Below, piece by piece: positions 38,821-49,465 of a stretch of 64,000 nucleotides of DNA (position 1 is the stretch's first letter; every line of letters starts with the position of its first letter). The translations under genes and the position numbers were made by a program. The notes below the pieces were generated by a model. The model was not told the origin of the DNA, did not search any database, and was given only the letters and a program-made list of their open reading frames with translations. Source of the DNA: Lachancea dasiensis (Eukaryota > Ascomycota > Saccharomycetes > Saccharomycetales > Saccharomycetaceae); NCBI GenBank assembly GCA_900074725.1, contig LT598454.1:254854-318853 (forward strand), written 5' to 3'.

Positions 38821-39471
38821 ATGAATGGCCATAACAAGATACAAGAATTCACAGTATATATAGGCAATGTGGCACCTGAGGTAACTAAAGAGGTGATTTA
38901 TGAGCTTTTTCTCCAGGTGGCTCCAATTAAAAGCATCCGATATCCAAAAGATAGAGTGCTGGAAACGCACCAAGGGTTTGCTTTCGTGGAATTCTACAAT
39001 GCGGCAGACACGGAGTATGCATGTAAGTGTTTTAATAACGCTGTAAAATTATTTGGTCGAATACTAAAGGTGAGAAGAGCCAATGCAGGCGGAGGGGCCT
39101 CTAACTCGAGTGCCGAAGCTAGCAACCTGAGCGGACTGCACGGCGGAGCAAAATTGTTTGTCAAAAATGTCGACAAACTTGTAGACGAACAGGCTTTAGG
39201 GAAGATTTTTGCAAAATTTGGTCCATTACTTAAGGCCCCGGAGATATTCCATCTTAAACAGAATCAGTTGAGATGCGCCTTCGTGTACTACACCACATTT
39301 GAGCACTCAGATAAAGCACTAGCAAAGCTCAATAATCAAATGGTGATGAATAGTTGCATATCGGTGGATTATGCTTTGAGGGAGGACAGTCGTACGGAGA
39401 AACACGGCGACGAAATCGAACGGCTACTAGATGCGGAGGCTTCAAGGCGCCAGGTGAAATTGGACATTTAA
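38821..39471 (+). CDS. HSH49: HSH49, U2 snRNP SF3b subunit with two RRMs
   Basis: Hsh49 is the yeast SF3B4 protein, part of the SF3b complex that steadies U2 snRNP on the branch point. The 216-residue product (213 in S. cerevisiae) has RRM1 (about residues 9-86, with VYIGNVAPEV as RNP2 and GFAFVEFYN as RNP1) and RRM2 (about 110-188, with KLFVKNVDKL and CAFVYYTTF). It converges on GNT1 with 20 bases between the stops. HSH49 and GNT1 are neighbours in S. cerevisiae too. Confidence 0.95.
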   Translation: MNGHNKIQEFTVYIGNVAPEVTKEVIYELFLQVAPIKSIRYPKDRVLETHQGFAFVEFYNAADTEYACKCFNNAVKLFGRILKVRRANAGGGASNSSAEASNLSGLHGGAKLFVKNVDKLVDEQALGKIFAKFGPLLKAPEIFHLKQNQLRCAFVYYTTFEHSDKALAKLNNQMVMNSCISVDYALREDSRTEKHGDEIERLLDAEASRRQVKLDI

Positions 39472-39491
39472 TTTATGCATTCATGACTAAT

Positions 39492-40943
39492 TTATAGCTG
39501 GCAAATGTACCTAGAGTCCCAGTAGTCTCGATAAACCGAGTTCCAAACTTCGCACATTTCCTTCTCCTCGTCCGCATTAGTTTCGGGGTGACATTCAAGT
39601 TGATCAAATTTAGCATAAAGCCATGGTTTGCTCACAGGCCAATCTGAGTAATGAATATATTTTGATTTTTTAACAAGTTCTTTCCATGACGATTCAGAGG
39701 AAGCTAGCCCCCCCTCATAACCTAAGAGTTCGTTAGCGAGCAACTCATGGTGCATTTTGTTCTTAATGGAACTCGAAAGAAGACCGTATTCCCTAAAGGG
39801 TAGGACCATCACCTCTGGCGTGAAAGCGGATTTGAGTTTGCGAAAAAGCAAAAACTGCTCATGAATTATCGCTTTTAGGTTGTATAGTTTATTGTTAATC
39901 AAATCAATATCGTATTGGTCCTTCTGCCTGCTTGCCACAGGAAGCAAGTATTGTACAATACTATCAAATGTGCCAGTTTTCGGAGTTATCACCATCAAAT
40001 TGGATGAAAACCTCACTTTTGCTCTGCGAGTGCCACTACCTAATCTGAATAAAGGTGATGCTGAAGAAGTGGAGTCCAATATTTCCTTCCCAACATTACT
40101 AGAGTGAAATACCAAGGAAGAGGGCAGAACTGGCAAGTGATTGTAAATCTGTTGACCCTTTCTAACCCGAGTATTAACACTATTGATAATGTTCTCCAAT
40201 TTTACGGTAGCCTTATCGGCAGCACGGATCTCAGCTTTAGCTTCCTCCAAGTCTGAGTCTGACAAAAACCAGTAGGTCAAAGGGGCAGCAAAAGTAACAT
40301 ATGAGGGAAGGAAGAATAGCTCATCCATGTTACTGTATACAGCAGCATCGCTGTCGAGATAAATTATACGGTCAAATTCAGTCTGGTTGAAAACTAGTAG
40401 CTTTGTGAGACTTTTTTTCCAGGGCGACGAATCCTCGGGTTTGACGATGTTATCAACAGTCTTAACAATCACTTGCTCAGGGGCTAGTTCACTCAATTTG
40501 GCGATGAGTTTTTCAGCAGTTTGGCGCTTGTCTTCGTTTTCTGATTCGACCAAGTCTCTAGAAATTAAAGCGACAAGTTTAGCCTTAGTCTTTAGTTCTT
40601 TGAGTCTTTTGAATTGCATGACAGTGTTACAGAGATACTCCGGCTCTGTCACATAGTTGACGTACGCATAATTGTCCCACGCAATCGTGCTTTTTCGCGA
40701 GCTGCCTTCAGCCTTTCGACTCTCATATAAAGCATTTATTGTCTCATATGGAATTTGTTTGATGCTCAATGGATCGAATATATCGTGAATGTTGTCCTTG
40801 TGCGTTTTAAAGAACGTTCTATAATGTTCAATTTCCTGTCCCAACTGGAACTGCACAACAGCTCTAGCGCTCAAAGAAACAAGCAGGCCAATCCCAAGCA
40901 CAAGAGCAAGAATTCGCAGCCGCCGCTTAGAGATGAAGAGCAT
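39492..40943 (-). CDS. GNT1: GNT1, Golgi N-acetylglucosaminyltransferase
   Basis: Gnt1 adds N-acetylglucosamine to mannose chains of glycoproteins in the Golgi. The 483-residue product (491 in S. cerevisiae) is a type II membrane protein: a short basic N-terminus, one transmembrane anchor (about residues 9-30, LRILALVLGIGLLVSLSARA), a stem, and a GT8-like catalytic domain. The metal-binding Asp-Ser-Asp lies at 197-199 in IIYLDSDAAVYSN. No break is seen. Confidence 0.94.
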   Translation of the reverse strand: MLFISKRRLRILALVLGIGLLVSLSARAVVQFQLGQEIEHYRTFFKTHKDNIHDIFDPLSIKQIPYETINALYESRKAEGSSRKSTIAWDNYAYVNYVTEPEYLCNTVMQFKRLKELKTKAKLVALISRDLVESENEDKRQTAEKLIAKLSELAPEQVIVKTVDNIVKPEDSSPWKKSLTKLLVFNQTEFDRIIYLDSDAAVYSNMDELFFLPSYVTFAAPLTYWFLSDSDLEEAKAEIRAADKATVKLENIINSVNTRVRKGQQIYNHLPVLPSSLVFHSSNVGKEILDSTSSASPLFRLGSGTRRAKVRFSSNLMVITPKTGTFDSIVQYLLPVASRQKDQYDIDLINNKLYNLKAIIHEQFLLFRKLKSAFTPEVMVLPFREYGLLSSSIKNKMHHELLANELLGYEGGLASSESSWKELVKKSKYIHYSDWPVSKPWLYAKFDQLECHPETNADEEKEMCEVWNSVYRDYWDSRYICQL

Positions 40944-41165
40944 TATGCATTTAAGGTGAATGTTTTGTCGGCTCTGCTTATGTTGAACTCTTTTTGAAGT
41001 ATGTCTAAATTAATGAAATATAACCGCTACAGCTATAAGGTTGAAAACAGCTATTAAGGTACAAGAAAATACATGGAGCTAATAAACTTATTCAAGTATA
41101 TCATAGCCGTAGGCAGGACTTAATCAGTGAGATTTTCATTTATGAAAGTGTGTCCTCCCTCTTAC

Positions 41166-44100
41166 TTATCTCCGGAAGGGAATCTCGCTACGGCAAAGGG
41201 GACAAGTATTATTGCCCGATGATCTAAACCACTTGTAAAGACAAGCGCCGTGAAACCTGTTATTACATGTAGGGCAGACCTTTGTGGGTAGCTTACGGTC
41301 GACAGCATGCAGAATAGAGTAACAAATGGCACACTCCTCGAATCCAGAGAAATGCAGGTTTACATTTTTGGTGAATAGCTCCAGCGAGTCCATAACAGAA
41401 CCATTCATCCCTATTATAACTCGCTGTGCAGACAAGATCCACGATTTCCACTTTTGCTCATTGATACCGACTCGCGAAATTCCATGAACTTCGATATTGC
41501 TGAGAGGATAATTAGATGGCAATTTAAGGGAAATCTCCAGCTTCTGTTCATCGACCAGGTAGCCGGCCTTAATTTCGTTAGTGACATGATTTACTCTGAT
41601 ACTCAAACTGTCGTCGTGATCGGTAAGGTTTTTAGCTTTGTCCCCCACATTGTCGAGTTCCTGCTGGATCAAAACTGGCGAAATGTGGGCAGTGACGAAC
41701 TTTTCGATCTTCAATTGCAAGTTTCTGTCTTTAAGGTTCAACCACCAAGAGCTAGTTAGAGAGCCCATTGTGGTGAAAAGCACGTAGAGCAAATGCAGGA
41801 GAAGAAACTTGCATTCCTGAACTATTGTACCCTTTGTCGAAGAAAACCCAAGCCCACTTATATCGTAAGTTAGTAACGAAGAGGAGTTGGAAGGGGCCCA
41901 AGATTTATCCTCGAGGTCCAATTGATCAGCGATAAAGTCGAAAAGTTTTGTGATGAGATGTTGGTCCCTCAATTGACCAATATAGTTTTGTCGCAAGTTG
42001 TAGGAAATCTTTTCGAAGTAGGTAAAGGTCAGAAAGCAATCCCAGAGATATTTCAAAAATTGGGTTTCGTTTTCATATTCCAGGTACTCTTTTGGCATGT
42101 CGTGACTGATCTTGTCAAGTAGAAGGGAGGGTAGTTGAAACTGTTGGTCTATAACATCTTCTGATCCGACTGAAGAGTTTTTCAGCTCATATTCGACTAG
42201 CAACTCTTGTTGCTTGAGAAGGATCATTTGCCTTAGCAATGATACAATTAGCCTTGATTGGTCAAGATTGAGTGAATCAGAGGCTGCGTTCGCCTCCATA
42301 AGCTTCTCCGCGTATCCTAAAAATTTGGTCTTGGGGACTGTGTGTAGAGCCGAGGACAGCGACTTGTAGAACACATATGTAAAATGGCTCTCAGCATCGT
42401 GATCTGGTCTCAAAATCAAAGTCTCAAAAATGTTATCGAAAAGCTCGTCAGCAGCTTCCGTGGTGTCCTGATCCTTCTCATGATTATTTAGTTTTTTTGC
42501 GGTAATTCTCCTGAAAAGCTCAACGGAGCGTAGTTTTAGCTCGGAGAGGTAAGATTCTTCATTCACATTGATAATGTCGACACAATCTCTCAGAATCCTG
42601 AAGGATGGCCCGATAAGTGAAGTGACTTCCAATGATGAGAAGGTCAGGAGTGCACCAAAAAACTCAAGCAAAGCCATTCTCAAAACTGCACAACAATCTT
42701 CGTACCATAAATCACTTTCGATCCACTTGCCAATTTCACTTAATATCATATTCAACCTTTGAGGGGCAATAGGAAAGTAACTTGGATCGATTACAACATT
42801 TGAATCAAGTTTCAACATATTGTTCAACAAAATTAAAATAATTGGCACGCGTGTAGTCAGTTCTGAGCCTCTAGCGCCTATTAATTCCGAGGCTAGATAA
42901 TTTCTTATTTTGGATAGAGGCTCGCAATTGTTAAAGCGTACAACGGCAGCAAGAAAAGTGGCAACTTTCATGAGCCCTCCAGCATCAGACATATTCTTCC
43001 TGACTGTCGTCATGATGTATTTCTCAATATCAGCGGTGATTACGGTAGGAGCTGCACAGTCGATGGCATTGACCAACATCTGCTTTAATATGCGAAAGTT
43101 GAACAGCAAAGCAACAGCAGACAGCCCCTCGGTTTTTGTGAGTAATTGCATAATTCTAGACTCAGTATCATGATCGCTTAGTAAAGATCGAATAATAGTG
43201 TGGGCCTCAAAGTCATACTTGCGAACCTTGAATAGTACGCACTCGAAGTCTTGATACTCGTCCAATGGTTCTGGACTGAAGTAATTGAAATCAGAAGCCA
43301 ACTCGCTGATGAATGTTAGGTATAATACGATGTCATCATTCAAATACTCAGGTAGACCGGTTAACAATGTGTCTAAGAATTGTGCCTCTCTAATAGCTGG
43401 TTGAACCATAGACCAATCGATGCCCTTACAAGATGGCTGAAGTAAATGAACATTGAGGTCTAGGGAACAGCTCATAGCCATTTGATAGCTCATTTCTGGG
43501 AGAACCTCATCAAGTTTAGCGTGTATATCGCCCGGAATGAGAACGTCCAGGAATGAGGTATTAGCTTCCAATTGCTTTCTTACAAAGTCTAAGATATCTC
43601 CTTTCAACGGGGCTTGCGAGAGTCTTACATGCCTGGAGACAGCTAAGCCTGCTTTTGCCGCTACTTCGTCATTATCCTTCGATAACTGAAGTACTTTCGC
43701 AATCATTTCACCATTTTCATCACTAATAAACAAAGCATTAACGATAATATCGCTGTTTAGAAGCAGATACTCAAGAAGCTCAGGTTTATGAATACTGCAA
43801 TAATGACAAAGTTCGGAAAGTTTTGATGCTTTCATTGATTCTTTGTATAAATACAATACGTTATTCTCATTTATCAATTGGCTCTTGAATAACGCTTCGT
43901 CCGAAAAGTCAAAATGAACAATCAGGCCATTTTCGAAAGTCTGAAGGGACTGGGAATGTCCCATTAGTGGCGCTAGATAAGTTTGATCAAGTTGGTCGAG
44001 AAATGATAGCTTCTCGCCACGCGCGATATCCAGAGAAAGGAAAGAATCAATGAATCTCCCAAAGATATCCAGAATGCCAAGCTCGTTGCCAGGGTCGCAG

Positions 44101-45794
44101 GGAAATACTCTAGAAAAAGTGATGAAAACTTTCGTAGCCCCTTCAAATGTCTGTAGGGTTAGATGTTGGGACAATAAATTTAACAAAGGCAGAATCTCCA
44201 ATTTACAAGCCGACTGCCTTGCTTTTATGAGACGGATAAAATAACTGTAGCCGTAATGTGAATGGCAAAACTCATGCTCTTGTAGTGACAAAATCATAGA
44301 TTGCGAAATTTCATTCAAAAAGGGTTCTTCCGAAGCTTTTGCAAAAGCTATACTGATGATATTATCGATGTAACGCCTATCTTTGTGGCTTTCACTACAG
44401 CCAGTTGGCATCAACTTTTGTATTTCCTTTTTGACATCGTCGCAGTCTAGAGATGCTGCAAATAGTCTGATTGTATCATCGGGAATATTAAGGGACTTTT
44501 TGCCTAAGGTCACTAGGATGTCTTTTGTTCCAATGGCCCTTGCTTCATCTCGAAAACCTTCAGGAGCGAGAGACAAGAAGGTTAGGTAATTTTTCCATAA
44601 TTCATGCAACATTAAACTGCAGTTTATAGGAACGCCACGCCTATTACATTCGTACTCTACGCCCTTTTGCCAGATTTTTAGGCAGTCTAACTTGTAGTCT
44701 AGATTCAGATTCTCACTGTTCTTCTTGAAAAAGGATAGAAGTAGACTGTAATAGGATGCATCTGCATTCCCAGCTCCTAAAGTCAGAAAATTCAGTATGA
44801 TTTCGCGAGAAGATTTACTTAAGGACAGGATTTTACCGTTTTTGTATTGAATTAACCGTGAGAGCTGAGTGAGAATTGAAGGGAATAACGGAGACATCCC
44901 GAGAGCATTCTTAGGCGACAGTTGGCCCATGGATTTCAGTAGTCTCTTGGAAGGTAGCTTAATGATTTCTTTAGAGGATTCCAAAAAACCTGCATCCCAA
45001 AGTGTTCCTATTAAGTTTAAAAGTGCCCCACAGGCTTTCATATCATGTATGCTTTTCAATGACATGAGGCGCCATAGATCATCGCTAACTAGAATCCTCA
45101 TGCAGGTTTGATCTTCAGAAGAAAGAGCAGCTGGGCATTCTTTAACTAAGCGGTCAATAACGCAAATAGCACTGGTAGCAATACGGGTGTATTTGAGTTC
45201 CGCATCTTGCTTTGTTACGTAGCGCACGTCGGAAAGAGATTCCGGAGTTTCCACTATTATCACCTCCTCTATAAATTTCAATATCTGACTCTGGAAAATT
45301 TTCCAGGTTGCACGCACTTTTGCTGGATCGTTACCGAAGCACTCCATCAGTTTTTGCAAACACACTTTACTCACTGCAGAATCATATTCATAAGTCCCTG
45401 ACAAAAGGAGTGGGACAAAGTCTTTCAGATACCTGCCACCCTTTTTTCCCAAAAGTTTAATCAAATCTGTTGTGATTGTATGCGACAATATGCGAATATT
45501 TCTCGACTCATTGGTCAATAGCTTAGCATAAATCTGAGACCAACATAGTGCAAAACATTCATCCTCGAAAAGGCACTTATTTTGATCCACATTAGCAAGT
45601 AAATCGGAAAGATCTAGTAAGGCCTTTTCTTTTGTTGTTTCATCCCTTTTGAGCAACGATTTGAAGATCAATTGTAATTCTGCTGACCCCAACGCGCTTA
45701 GCAAGCTTTGTTCGATGATTCCGTCGAAAAAGTTCAACGAAATGCGGACTCCATTATTCCCTAAACCAAAATCAGATACGAGGGCAAATGACAT
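41166..45794 (-). CDS. RKR1: RKR1 (LTN1), ribosome quality control ubiquitin ligase
   Basis: Rkr1/Ltn1 binds the 60S subunit of stalled ribosomes and ubiquitinates the unfinished chain. The 1542-residue product (1562 in S. cerevisiae) begins with the conserved N-terminal domain (GNNGVRISLNFFDG, LSDLLANVDQN). A long helical HEAT-type repeat region follows, and the protein ends in a RING-CH finger from Cys1488 (CAICYSILHAVD, then CPTCNNRFHGACL and CPLCRSEIPFRR). In S. cerevisiae RKR1 lies next to FAA4; here two other genes stand between RKR1 and the FAA gene. Confidence 0.96.
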   Translation of the reverse strand: MSFALVSDFGLGNNGVRISLNFFDGIIEQSLLSALGSAELQLIFKSLLKRDETTKEKALLDLSDLLANVDQNKCLFEDECFALCWSQIYAKLLTNESRNIRILSHTITTDLIKLLGKKGGRYLKDFVPLLLSGTYEYDSAVSKVCLQKLMECFGNDPAKVRATWKIFQSQILKFIEEVIIVETPESLSDVRYVTKQDAELKYTRIATSAICVIDRLVKECPAALSSEDQTCMRILVSDDLWRLMSLKSIHDMKACGALLNLIGTLWDAGFLESSKEIIKLPSKRLLKSMGQLSPKNALGMSPLFPSILTQLSRLIQYKNGKILSLSKSSREIILNFLTLGAGNADASYYSLLLSFFKKNSENLNLDYKLDCLKIWQKGVEYECNRRGVPINCSLMLHELWKNYLTFLSLAPEGFRDEARAIGTKDILVTLGKKSLNIPDDTIRLFAASLDCDDVKKEIQKLMPTGCSESHKDRRYIDNIISIAFAKASEEPFLNEISQSMILSLQEHEFCHSHYGYSYFIRLIKARQSACKLEILPLLNLLSQHLTLQTFEGATKVFITFSRVFPCDPGNELGILDIFGRFIDSFLSLDIARGEKLSFLDQLDQTYLAPLMGHSQSLQTFENGLIVHFDFSDEALFKSQLINENNVLYLYKESMKASKLSELCHYCSIHKPELLEYLLLNSDIIVNALFISDENGEMIAKVLQLSKDNDEVAAKAGLAVSRHVRLSQAPLKGDILDFVRKQLEANTSFLDVLIPGDIHAKLDEVLPEMSYQMAMSCSLDLNVHLLQPSCKGIDWSMVQPAIREAQFLDTLLTGLPEYLNDDIVLYLTFISELASDFNYFSPEPLDEYQDFECVLFKVRKYDFEAHTIIRSLLSDHDTESRIMQLLTKTEGLSAVALLFNFRILKQMLVNAIDCAAPTVITADIEKYIMTTVRKNMSDAGGLMKVATFLAAVVRFNNCEPLSKIRNYLASELIGARGSELTTRVPIILILLNNMLKLDSNVVIDPSYFPIAPQRLNMILSEIGKWIESDLWYEDCCAVLRMALLEFFGALLTFSSLEVTSLIGPSFRILRDCVDIINVNEESYLSELKLRSVELFRRITAKKLNNHEKDQDTTEAADELFDNIFETLILRPDHDAESHFTYVFYKSLSSALHTVPKTKFLGYAEKLMEANAASDSLNLDQSRLIVSLLRQMILLKQQELLVEYELKNSSVGSEDVIDQQFQLPSLLLDKISHDMPKEYLEYENETQFLKYLWDCFLTFTYFEKISYNLRQNYIGQLRDQHLITKLFDFIADQLDLEDKSWAPSNSSSLLTYDISGLGFSSTKGTIVQECKFLLLHLLYVLFTTMGSLTSSWWLNLKDRNLQLKIEKFVTAHISPVLIQQELDNVGDKAKNLTDHDDSLSIRVNHVTNEIKAGYLVDEQKLEISLKLPSNYPLSNIEVHGISRVGINEQKWKSWILSAQRVIIGMNGSVMDSLELFTKNVNLHFSGFEECAICYSILHAVDRKLPTKVCPTCNNRFHGACLYKWFRSSGNNTCPLCRSEIPFRR

Positions 45795-46024
45795 TGAAGA
45801 ATGAAGGTTCAGGATTCAAAAATCTGTTTTCAAACTTTCTTAGCTATGTTAGGTCTGAGCAAAGTATAGTTGTGCAATACAGACTATGGTTTTTTATGTC
45901 GAAATTGATGTTAGAATGACGGGAAAATATAAAGTGATAAAATAACGGTGACGACACAAGTATTTAAGTAAGATCGCTGTGCTTTGTGCTTTCAGCCCAA
46001 GACACGATTCAGTTGCATTGAGTT

Positions 46025-46969
46025 TCAACCGCTTTCTACGCAAAGAGTCATATTCGAAAGCCATGTACTTTCTTTTCTTGCCAATTCTATGCGAAACAAT
46101 TGCTCTGTTTGACCATCTATCTGATCAGCAATGATAAAGCCAAATGTTTCCTGGCCTGGTCCCAACCTCTCAAAATCACGGGCCAATGACACAACTTTAA
46201 CAATGAATTCATCAGCGTAGGGACCAAAAATGGAATAAATACTCTGGGCAAATTCGTACGCCTGGAGATAGTGCTTGAGTATTTCGGCATTCTTCAACGG
46301 TTGTAGAATCCTCGGAAGGGCCTTCGGAGGCAACTGTGTACATCTTGTACCGCTCACCGCATTAAGGAACACTTGCGAAAAACAAACGGTTTGTTGATAG
46401 GCCGCCAAAGGGTAAGAGCTTCCTCCTGCTTCATTGGTAGATAATACAAAGCAGTAATCCGGATGAGCAACGCCAATGCTATTATGTACGGTTCCAAGTG
46501 AGAAATCAATGGTAGTATTCAACTCACGGAGTGCGGCCGCTGTACTGCTGCTAGACCAGTCGGACCAATCGGACGAAAGTGACTGATTGCCTGCTATTGC
46601 AACATCTGCCACCATGGAACTACCATCGCGCTGCCCAGCAAATCGTAATCCAGCGCTGTGGAGAAACACCAATACTGGCTGAGCAATCTCATCACCGTCA
46701 TTAAGCAGTCCATCGAATAATTTCAAAGTCAGTGCTACAATGGTAACGAATGCAGCCACTGCTGATAGAGTACATACAGGAATGCCAATTCCGGTTAGGC
46801 CGGAGATGGGAAAACATGCTGCGATGATGCCGCCAGTTTGTACAAACAGTTGGAAAAGATTCCACTTGATATCTTCCTTGTTTCCTAGCGCTTCCACATT
46901 TTCTTCCTGCGCACGAACAAAAGTCAACACAATCGTCAAAGTCAGTGCGACGTAATACTCGAACCTCAT
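46025..46969 (-). CDS. Secreted or membrane protein of unknown family
   Basis: The 314-residue product starts with a signal peptide (YYVALTLTIVLTFVRAQ). A hydrophobic stretch follows at about residues 48-90 (GGIIAACFPISGLTGIGIPV, then AAFVTIVALTLKLF), then a Ser-Trp-rich patch, several cysteines and N-glycosylation sites (AGNQSLSS, ELNTTID). The last third is helical. I recognise no family. The layout (leader, hydrophobic segment, Cys-containing tail) is seen in some yeast secreted preproproteins of the K1-like type, but the likeness is only in layout. It stands between RKR1 and the FAA gene, neighbours in S. cerevisiae, so it is probably an arrival. Confidence 0.65.
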   Translation of the reverse strand: MRFEYYVALTLTIVLTFVRAQEENVEALGNKEDIKWNLFQLFVQTGGIIAACFPISGLTGIGIPVCTLSAVAAFVTIVALTLKLFDGLLNDGDEIAQPVLVFLHSAGLRFAGQRDGSSMVADVAIAGNQSLSSDWSDWSSSSTAAALRELNTTIDFSLGTVHNSIGVAHPDYCFVLSTNEAGGSSYPLAAYQQTVCFSQVFLNAVSGTRCTQLPPKALPRILQPLKNAEILKHYLQAYEFAQSIYSIFGPYADEFIVKVVSLARDFERLGPGQETFGFIIADQIDGQTEQLFRIELARKESTWLSNMTLCVESG

Positions 46970-47514
46970 TTGCCTTTGAACAGTAGAAATGATTGGACTA
47001 TTGAGTTTGCTACAGAAATAGTCACCCAGTTAACACCATAGAGATTGAAGGCATTCCTTTTATAAGGTGTGTGTCGGTAGTAGCGAATTTGTCTCTCAAT
47101 TTCACTTTCTAAGAGTTTCGCCAGACCAGGTCAACTACAGCTTTGATGTTATATTGATATAGTTCGAAACATGACGAAAAAGAGCTTAAACAGTCGTGAT
47201 GGTTTTTACAAAATGAGGAAACCCGTCGGTAGGTGATGTGAGCTAGACTTTACTCTTTTTTTGTGTCAGTTGATGGAGAGCTTTGATGCTTTCTGTGAAA
47301 TCAAAAATTTACATGGTTTGTACGAATCCAACAACAGCAGACAACAAGAACTACCTGAACTACGAAAAGCTCATTCATCGTTGAATTTGAAGTAAGCTGA
47401 GATTGGGAAACTGATATAAATTATAAACGTAGCTCAGGGTCCTCATAAAGGCTATGATTGTCATTGTGTCTACGCTGACATATTAAAGCTAGAAGACATC
47501 TAAAAATTTGACTT
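46970..47514. other. Divergent intergenic region
   Basis: These 545 bases lie between the starts of the unknown secreted protein and the hydrolase gene. No further gene is seen. Confidence 0.5.
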
Positions 47515-48828
47515 ATGGCGCTGGATAGAGTAAAAAATAATAGATGGCTTCCACTACTGAAGTCAGGTAGCTATCTTCTGCCGAGATGGCCTCACAAAAT
47601 TAGAAGCGGGTCACTTGTCGGAGCAACCAAGAACCGTGTCGGGCCGATGTTGGAACGAAGGCCCACGCCGCCATCTGCGATTCCTCTTCAAAAGATTATC
47701 TCGAGTCTGCCTCGATTGTTCCCTAGGTCTATAGAACAATCCTGTTGCGATTATAGAGACTTCAAAGCCGATCCAAACGACTTGCAGGCACAGCTCCTTT
47801 CGTCTTTGCCTTTCTTCCCAGTGGCCAACGACGGGAAAACGGCGAAAATAGTGAAAACACCCGTTGACGACCAAGGCAATTACATCAATGAGTTCACAGT
47901 ATACCCTACTCATCCTAATAGCAGTACACCAATGAAGCACTTGATTCTGGTACACGGATATGGGGCGGGTTTGGGTTTCTTTCTTAAAAATCTAGAGAAA
48001 CTCAAACTTGGGAAGAATGATTGGACTGTTCACGCCATTGACCTTCCGGGATACGGGTTTTCCTCTCGCTGTAAATTTCCCTTTCGCTTTGCCCGGGATC
48101 CCGCGGAACTAGTTGAACAATGGTTCCATTCAAGGTTTCGTAGCTGGATGGAAACTAAAGGCCTTCTCAAAACTCCGCAAAATAATATGGTAGTAGCGCA
48201 CTCAATGGGAGCATATTTAACAGCTCTCTATGCGAATAAATTTCCGTATGATTTCCGTAAATTGGTTATGTGCTCTCCCGCCGGAATCTGTAGTTCAGAC
48301 CCCATGTTGCGCAAATCACACCCTCCTTGGTGGTTTCAAAAGTTGTGGGATAGAAATATATCCCCATTTTCGTTAGTTAGAAACGCCTTCATATTTGGCT
48401 CCATGCTTACCAGCGGTTGGTCTTACAGGCGATTTGGATCTCTACTAGGAAGCAAGAGTAGCACGGGCGCCCGTCAATTCGAAGCATTGCATAGGTATGC
48501 TTACGCTATTTTCAATCGCCCTGGATCTGGTGAATATTTGTTACCGTTTGCTTTGAAATGTGGGGGTGATCCGAGAGTCGCATTAGAAGAGAGACTTTTT
48601 AATTTCGAAGACCATTTCAAAGCAAAATGCGATTGGCTCTGGCTGTATGGTGACAACGATTGGATAGATGCCACGGGCGGCGAGAGAGTCTCCAAATTAC
48701 TTGGGGAATGGAAGGGGCCAAAAAGTGCATTTAATTTGATAAAAGATGCAGGCCATCATCTTTATTTTGACAACTATGAGCAATTCAATTCTATTCTTGA
48801 AAGGGAGATGGCTAAATGGGATTCCTAA
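47515..48828 (+). CDS. CLD1/ICT1/ECM18-family alpha/beta hydrolase, likely mitochondrial
   Basis: The 437-residue product belongs to the ABHD5-like alpha/beta hydrolases that in S. cerevisiae are Cld1 (cardiolipin-specific phospholipase), Ict1 and Ecm18. LVHGYGAGLGFF at 145-156 forms the oxyanion loop, Ser230 in VVAHSMGAY is the nucleophile, and the end has GHHLYFDN with the catalytic His inside an HxxxxD motif typical of the family. The nucleophile elbow has Ala in place of the usual first Gly. The basic N-terminus (VKNNRWLPLLKSGSYLLPR) suits import into mitochondria. Which of the three it matches best cannot be settled by eye. Confidence 0.8.
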   Translation: MALDRVKNNRWLPLLKSGSYLLPRWPHKIRSGSLVGATKNRVGPMLERRPTPPSAIPLQKIISSLPRLFPRSIEQSCCDYRDFKADPNDLQAQLLSSLPFFPVANDGKTAKIVKTPVDDQGNYINEFTVYPTHPNSSTPMKHLILVHGYGAGLGFFLKNLEKLKLGKNDWTVHAIDLPGYGFSSRCKFPFRFARDPAELVEQWFHSRFRSWMETKGLLKTPQNNMVVAHSMGAYLTALYANKFPYDFRKLVMCSPAGICSSDPMLRKSHPPWWFQKLWDRNISPFSLVRNAFIFGSMLTSGWSYRRFGSLLGSKSSTGARQFEALHRYAYAIFNRPGSGEYLLPFALKCGGDPRVALEERLFNFEDHFKAKCDWLWLYGDNDWIDATGGERVSKLLGEWKGPKSAFNLIKDAGHHLYFDNYEQFNSILEREMAKWDS

Positions 48829-49465
48829 CTTCACACTTCTGCAAAACTCAAAAAAAAAAGGGAATGGACGACATGCACCAGAGTCTGAGTCGCTTGCATC
48901 GCACCCTAGTGGGTACGAGATGTCCCCAATGCAAATGCTCTCTCAAGAGAGGTTGAAACTACGCATTTTCCATACACAATCCCGTCTGCATCAGTCGAAT
49001 CCCAATGAGTGGCTGTAGGCGCGGTATAATCGATATCATTACTAGTGGAATCTGCCTCTTCATCTATCGGTGTCACACCCTTCCACAATAATCTTTGAAT
49101 CGTTGCCAGAAAGTAGCCTCACTGATGTCGAGCAGGGGCCAGTAGTTGAAACTATGTGCCTCGGATTTCTAGGCATTTTGTTGTAGAAGATATCACCAAA
49201 TTATCAGAGACTGGCACTTTTGACCCCGAGTTACGAAGATGATTCTAAAATCGTGATTGAGTGCGCGATTGCCGAGGATAGGCATATTGCTCCGAGGGAT
49301 ATACAACCGGAAAAGCACTATCAATACAGTGAAGCTACTCGGTTTTTGGTGCCCTAAATCCATAGTAGAAAAGTAAAGTTATTAATTAGGTCAGACCTTT
49401 TAGTACACACTGCATAATGCGGCTTCAGAAGTTTCAAGCAACGTATATTAGACTAGAGAATTACT
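48829..49465 (-). other. Intergenic region, perhaps with a gene relic
   Basis: On the minus strand, frames at about 49190-48906 read NPRHIVSTTGPCSTSVRLLS and, in another phase, IDEEADSTSNDIDYTAPTAT. They may be a decayed gene but are too short to name. Confidence 0.3.
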
